Notes under the pieces: model-generated
What the model saw: only the letters and a program-made list of their open reading frames with translations
What the model was told of the DNA's origin: nothing
Database searches by the model: none
Assembly: GCF_015706575.1 (NCBI RefSeq)
Contig: NW_024037076.1
Location: 12,342,898-12,406,897, forward strand
Origin: Patiria miniata
Lineage: Eukaryota > Echinodermata > Asteroidea > Valvatida > Asterinidae
DNA length: 64,000 nt
Direction: 5' to 3'
Part shown: positions 60,699-64,000 of the stretch, one piece after another
How the letters are laid out: each line of letters begins with the position of its first letter
Numbering within the stretch: the stretch's first letter is position 1
Position numbers and translations under genes: made by a program

Positions 60699-60813
60699 AT
60701 GGCCTCACGATCGGTCAGTAGTTTCTTTCAGAAGCCACTCAACTTCATCGGTGGAGAACGAGTTGCACCGACGGACCACACACAAAGTTTCAAAGTCTTT
60801 GAACCAGCCACTG
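60699..60813 (+). CDS. ALDH9A1: 4-trimethylaminobutyraldehyde dehydrogenase, coding exon 1
   Basis: From ATG 60699 it encodes 38 residues plus one base of Gly (ACTG|GTGAGG). The sequence FFQKPLNFIGGERVAPTD and KVFEPATG aligns with the ALDH9A1 N-terminus (QPLNYRGG.RVEP, FEPATG). An upstream in-frame ATG at 60591 would add 36 arginine-rich residues (MSGLGRRRIVLLSC...), possibly a mitochondrial presequence. The enzyme oxidises 4-trimethylaminobutyraldehyde in carnitine synthesis and other aminoaldehydes with NAD+. The start at 60699 was chosen by length match to the cytosolic form. Confidence 0.88.
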
Positions 60814-60977
60814 GTGAGGCCAAAACAAAAAAATTGTTCTGCTCCGATTACATGGCATTCGAAAATAGGGTAGGTTTTTTTTATTTGGCCAATTTATTTT
60901 GTGTACGATCATATGGAGGCGTCTGCGTGTAGTCAAGGGTAAAACATGGTAGGTAGAAATTGATGGTTTGGGGTGTT

Positions 60978-60993
60978 CCCCCCCCCCCCCCCC
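60978..60993. repeat. C16 homopolymer in ALDH9A1 intron 1
   Basis: An uninterrupted run of 16 C lies about 165 bp past the exon 1 donor. It resembles the C runs in the HYR introns only in composition. Confidence 0.9.
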
Positions 60994-61543
60994 GTAATGT
61001 TTCCCATAAACAAAATTAGGGTACTAGGCCTACTAGTACTACTGGCCCCGGGCTGTCAGAATAAGGATCAGAATAGGGTAGGTAGGGAAACTGGAAGCAG
61101 AACTATTTTTTGGTTTGGCCTAAGTGGGGGTAATGTTAAATGTAACCTTTTTTTTATTTAATTACCGAGGGCCTGGTAATTGTAACAAGTGCTCTCCTTT
61201 TGTTAACATTGGGACATAGTCTGGCAAGAGTAAAGTTCACTTTTCATTCCGACCATAAGTATACTAGTACCTTGATCATAATGATCGATCTCCACTTGTA
61301 ATTGTATCTCAGGTAGCTTAATATCTAGAAATTTTATGACTGTTTGGGGGTGAAATCTGATGTTTTTGTTGGGTTGTCAATTGGAAAATGATTGCTGCCA
61401 TTCAACTTGTTAAAAAAAGGCGATAATTAGGGTCTAAGTTACTTGGACTAGACCGCTGTATGGAATGTTTCATGTCAAATGTTAAAAAAAATAGGGTAGG
61501 GAGTTTGATTCGGCACACTAATAATACTCTTCAACTTTTGCAG

Positions 61544-61689
61544 GCAATTTGTTGTGCGAGTCTGCCAGCTCCAGCCAGGAAGATGTCAACCGTGCTGTAG
61601 CTGCTGCCAAGGAGGCCTCGCAGCAATGGTCAGAAACACCAGCATTGGAGAGAGCAAGAGTACTGCAGGGTGCAGCCAGGCTAATGAGG
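61544..61689 (+). CDS. ALDH9A1: 4-trimethylaminobutyraldehyde dehydrogenase, coding exon 2
   Basis: 146 bp. Acceptor CTTTTGCAG at 61541-61543, phase 1 in and phase 0 out (ATGAGG|GTGAATG). It completes Gly39, then encodes 48 residues including SQEDVNRAVAAAKEA, QQWSETPALERARVLQGAAR and LMR, the aldehyde dehydrogenase N-terminal helix region (V..AV..A..A...WS......R...L..AA.L.R). The ORF extends into the intron minisatellite by chance. Confidence 0.9.
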
Positions 61690-61732
61690 GTGAATGACTG
61701 CATCTCATCTTATTGTATCTCAAGCTGGTGTC

Positions 61733-62190
61733 CATCACAAGTCTATCTCAAGCCCATCACAAGTCTATCACATGACTATCACAAGCCCATCACAAGTCCA
61801 TCACATGACAATCACAAGTCCATCACACGACCATCACAAGCCCATCACAAGACCATCACAAGTCCATCACATGACCATCTCAAGCCCATCACAAGTCCAT
61901 CACAAGTCCATCTCAAGTCCATCCTAAGCCCATCACAAGTCCATCACACGACCATCACAAGCCCATCACAAGACCATCACAAGCCCATCACAAGACCATC
62001 ACAAGTCCATCACATGCCCATCTTAAGCCCATCACAAGTCCATCACATGACCATCACAGGCCCATCACAAGTCCATCACATGACCATCACAAGTCCATCA
62101 CAAGTCCATCACATGACCATCACAAGCCCATCACATGACCATCACAAGCCCATCACAAGTCCAACACAATCCCATCACCAGTCATCACAA
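61733..62190. repeat. 11-bp minisatellite (CCATCACAAGT)n
   Basis: About 40 tandem copies of CCATCACAAGT or CCATCACATGA fill this part of ALDH9A1 intron 2. It is open in one frame (HHK-ITSPSQ-like) only because 33 is a multiple of 3; this is not a protein. Confidence 0.92.
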
Positions 62191-62638
62191 ATCTTTCTTT
62201 TATTTTTCCTTACAAGTGCAGGCTTCATGGTTGAAGATAAACGCATTGCCTGAAAACACTGGGGCGAACCCCTTCTCCTAGGTCCATGATTGCCAGTGGT
62301 TACATACTCACACAGATCACTTGCGCCCACTGGCTAATGTCGCCACTTTGTACTACTAATGGTTCCAATGATTTTCAATGCTACTCCGTGTGTAGTTGGT
62401 GTGGTTTAAGTTAATATGACGTCACACTTATGAACCGGATACACAGTGCTGAGTGGATTTTGAGTCACAACTTTTAGACTGAATTATCAACAGCATCAAT
62501 ACAAAGTCATTCATGCACAAGAACGTGCATCCATGCTCAGAACATGTTCAGAGTCATCCATGCTCAAGAACGTTGTAAGCTTCTCAGATGACACTCTGAT
62601 TATTAAGTTTTCCTTTTCTGTGCTCTCCTCCCTTTCAG

Positions 62639-62768
62639 GAAAGAGTTGAAGAATTTGCAACCATGGAGACGGTGAATGTAGGCAAATCCATCAGTGAGTC
62701 TCGCGGTGACATTTTCTCGGCGACTGATGCCCTGGAATTCTTTGCGGGACTGGCACCAAGTCTAGCAG
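62639..62768 (+). CDS. ALDH9A1: 4-trimethylaminobutyraldehyde dehydrogenase, coding exon 3
   Basis: 130 bp. Acceptor CCTTTCAG at 62631-62638, phase 0 in and phase 1 out (GCAG|GTCAGT). It encodes ERVEEFATMETVNVGKSISE and SRGDI...ALEFFAGLAPSLAG. The E.AT.E..N.GKSI.E.R.DI ... LE.(Y/F)(Y/F)AGLA.S.AG pattern is close to ALDH9A1. It brings the visible protein to 130 residues of about 500. The NAD-binding core and the catalytic Cys/Glu lie beyond the window. Confidence 0.9.
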
Positions 62769-62904
62769 GTCAGTAAGGAGCAAGTTCCAGCTTAGACCAT
62801 TAGCGCCTGCACGCTAACAGCAATGTGCGAAGGCTTCTAGTTGAATGCAGGTCACAAAACCTCTTGATCCTGGCTCCCGGCTGTGCATTATGATGTGTAC
62901 GGTT

Positions 62905-63541
62905 TAGGGCTGTGCATCAGAACCGGGTACCCGAAGAACCCGACCGTAATGTCAGGAACCGGTTCCAGATTATGGAATCGAGTACCCATAACCAACTTTG
63001 CAAATTACTTTGTAACTTCTCAGTCAATGAAAAAGAAATGTTTCGAATGTCAGTGGGAAATTTCAAAATGAAAAGTAGTCATTCAATAGTAGAGATATAG
63101 TGTACATAATAATAAAGGATTTGGATGTTAGTTGTTGAAATAATGAGAAATTTGATAAAAATTTCCAGCTTATTTTGGGGGGTCCTGGTGGGACATGTAT
63201 AAATGTGTGTACCCATGTTTTTCAGGTTATGTAAAATAGGCATTAAAATGAGGAAAAAAACAGTTCTTGAGTGAGAAAATTTCAAAATGAAAAACAGGAT
63301 ACACGGCAAACCGAAACCAATTTCACGTGTTATGATGCTTGCGAAAGTTGCAGTTTTCACCACATAGCTAAAGAGCTCACTGTATACACCCTATCTTGCT
63401 GTATTGCTGCACCGATATGGTAGTATTATCGTGCGAACCTTTATGAACAATCTGAACAGCAACTTCCGAGATTTGAATGTTTGGCTTGGGTTTCTTTAAC
63501 GGGTACCCGGTTCCTGTACTACCCCTTAATGCACACCCCTA
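62905..63541. mobile_element. hAT non-autonomous transposon with perfect 8-bp duplication
   Basis: Starts TAGGGCTGTGCAT and ends ATGCACACCCCTA. Just inside, GAACCGGGTACCCG is mirrored by CGGGTACCCGGTTC. GTACGGTT directly flanks both ends (62897-62904 and 63542-63549). The 8-bp duplication with T/CAGGG-GTGTGCA ends is classical for hAT. 637 bp, no transposase, in ALDH9A1 intron 3. Confidence 0.88.
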
Positions 63542-63557
63542 GTACGGTTGTTGGTAA

Positions 63558-63925
63558 GGCCAAAAAAAAGAAAATCGGTCTCTGGTCAGACCGAAGTTCC
63601 GAAATTGATGCGGCGACGGTTTTTTTTTTTGTTTTTTTTTTTTTTCAAGCTTGAATTGTACAGACAAGGTGGGTACTATGTTGCTTTTTTGTGTCCTCAT
63701 TATACATTGGTGTCCTCCATAATTTGCCTTGGTGCCCTTTATCATTTGCCTTGGTGCAATTTCCCCATTCCTTGGTGCTCCTTGGTACAAACATTTGAGG
63801 AGGTGCGGCAATAGAGGGCGCTGTTGTAGCTTCCGTGTTACTTTGAAGAAAAAAAAAAGGTTGACGCGCATGGTTAAAATCGACGCGCGCGCTGACCAGA
63901 GACCGGAGTATTTTTTTTTTTGGCC
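63558..63925. mobile_element. Harbinger-like MITE with TAA duplication
   Basis: Inverted-orientation copy of the element at 59426-59808. Ends are GGCC-A-tract-TCGGTCTCTGGTCAG and CTGACCAGAGACCGG...T-tract-GGCC; TAA lies outside both (63555-63557 and 63926-63928). It inserted 16 bp from the hAT element's right end. The interior has CTTGGTG-repeats and GAGGGCGCTGTTG. Confidence 0.85.
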
Positions 63926-64000
63926 TAACCAGTGATGCAACCATTTCCCAGGCTCCTGTTCCAAATAGTCGACAAGAGTAGTCCAGTCATCCTGTATTCA

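Noticed and set aside
61549..62253. A 234-residue open frame beginning in ALDH9A1 exon 2
   Set aside because: It runs through a good donor (AGG|GTGAATG at 61690) into the 11-bp minisatellite. The repetitive HHK-ITSPSQ tail is a by-product of a period divisible into frame.
63539..63964. Open frames with poly-Phe or poly-Lys near 59.4-59.8 and 63.5-63.9 kb
   Set aside because: They translate the A/T tips and body of Harbinger-like MITEs.

Overview
This is a eukaryotic, metazoan window. Genes are split by GT-AG introns, DNA is AT-rich, and tRNA-derived SINEs, MITEs and satellite DNA are abundant. Tandem HYR (hyalin repeat) exons, a degraded SRCR domain and echinoderm-style SINEs point to an echinoderm such as a sea urchin or sea star. 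The species cannot be named from sequence alone.

Layout. 1-17 kb is gene-poor repeat territory. It holds an old segmental duplication (about 160-2560 versus 6690-8780), a SINE with a MITE nested in it, a LINE C-terminal fragment, a frameshifted SRCR fragment, two foldback-like elements with long inverted arms (9.1-10.2 kb and 13.0-14.8 kb), a Penelope-like reverse transcriptase remnant and a short telomere-like tract. 17.45-38.77 kb is a + strand array of 26 near-identical HYR exons. Each is 255 bp, phase 1-1 and 85 residues, on a repeat unit of about 830 bp that includes the intron. It looks like the middle of a very large extracellular hyalin-like protein. 38782-39281 is a 500-N gap. 39.28-53.51 kb is a satellite of about 73 monomers of about 195 bp.

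53.5-64 kb holds two divergently transcribed genes. On the - strand are the first four coding exons (184 residues, three EF-hands) of a secretory-pathway calcium-binding protein of the CREC family (reticulocalbin/calumenin type). On the + strand are the first three coding exons of ALDH9A1 (4-trimethylaminobutyraldehyde dehydrogenase, carnitine synthesis). Their introns and shared 5' region are full of non-autonomous DNA transposons, several with intact target-site duplications: Harbinger-like (TTA/TAA), hAT (8 bp) and a Mutator-like element (9 bp) that carries a tRNA-like sequence.

Main points of interest: (1) the HYR array is homogenised over exons and introns, carries a five-unit (about 4.3 kb) higher-order duplication, and contains two exon fragments apparently made by a GGTTG microhomology join; (2) both the HYR gene and the CREC gene run toward the gap/satellite without their other exons being visible, so the local assembly is suspect; (3) the satellite has its own 1,760-bp higher-order repeat and a consensus 5' splice site in nearly every monomer.
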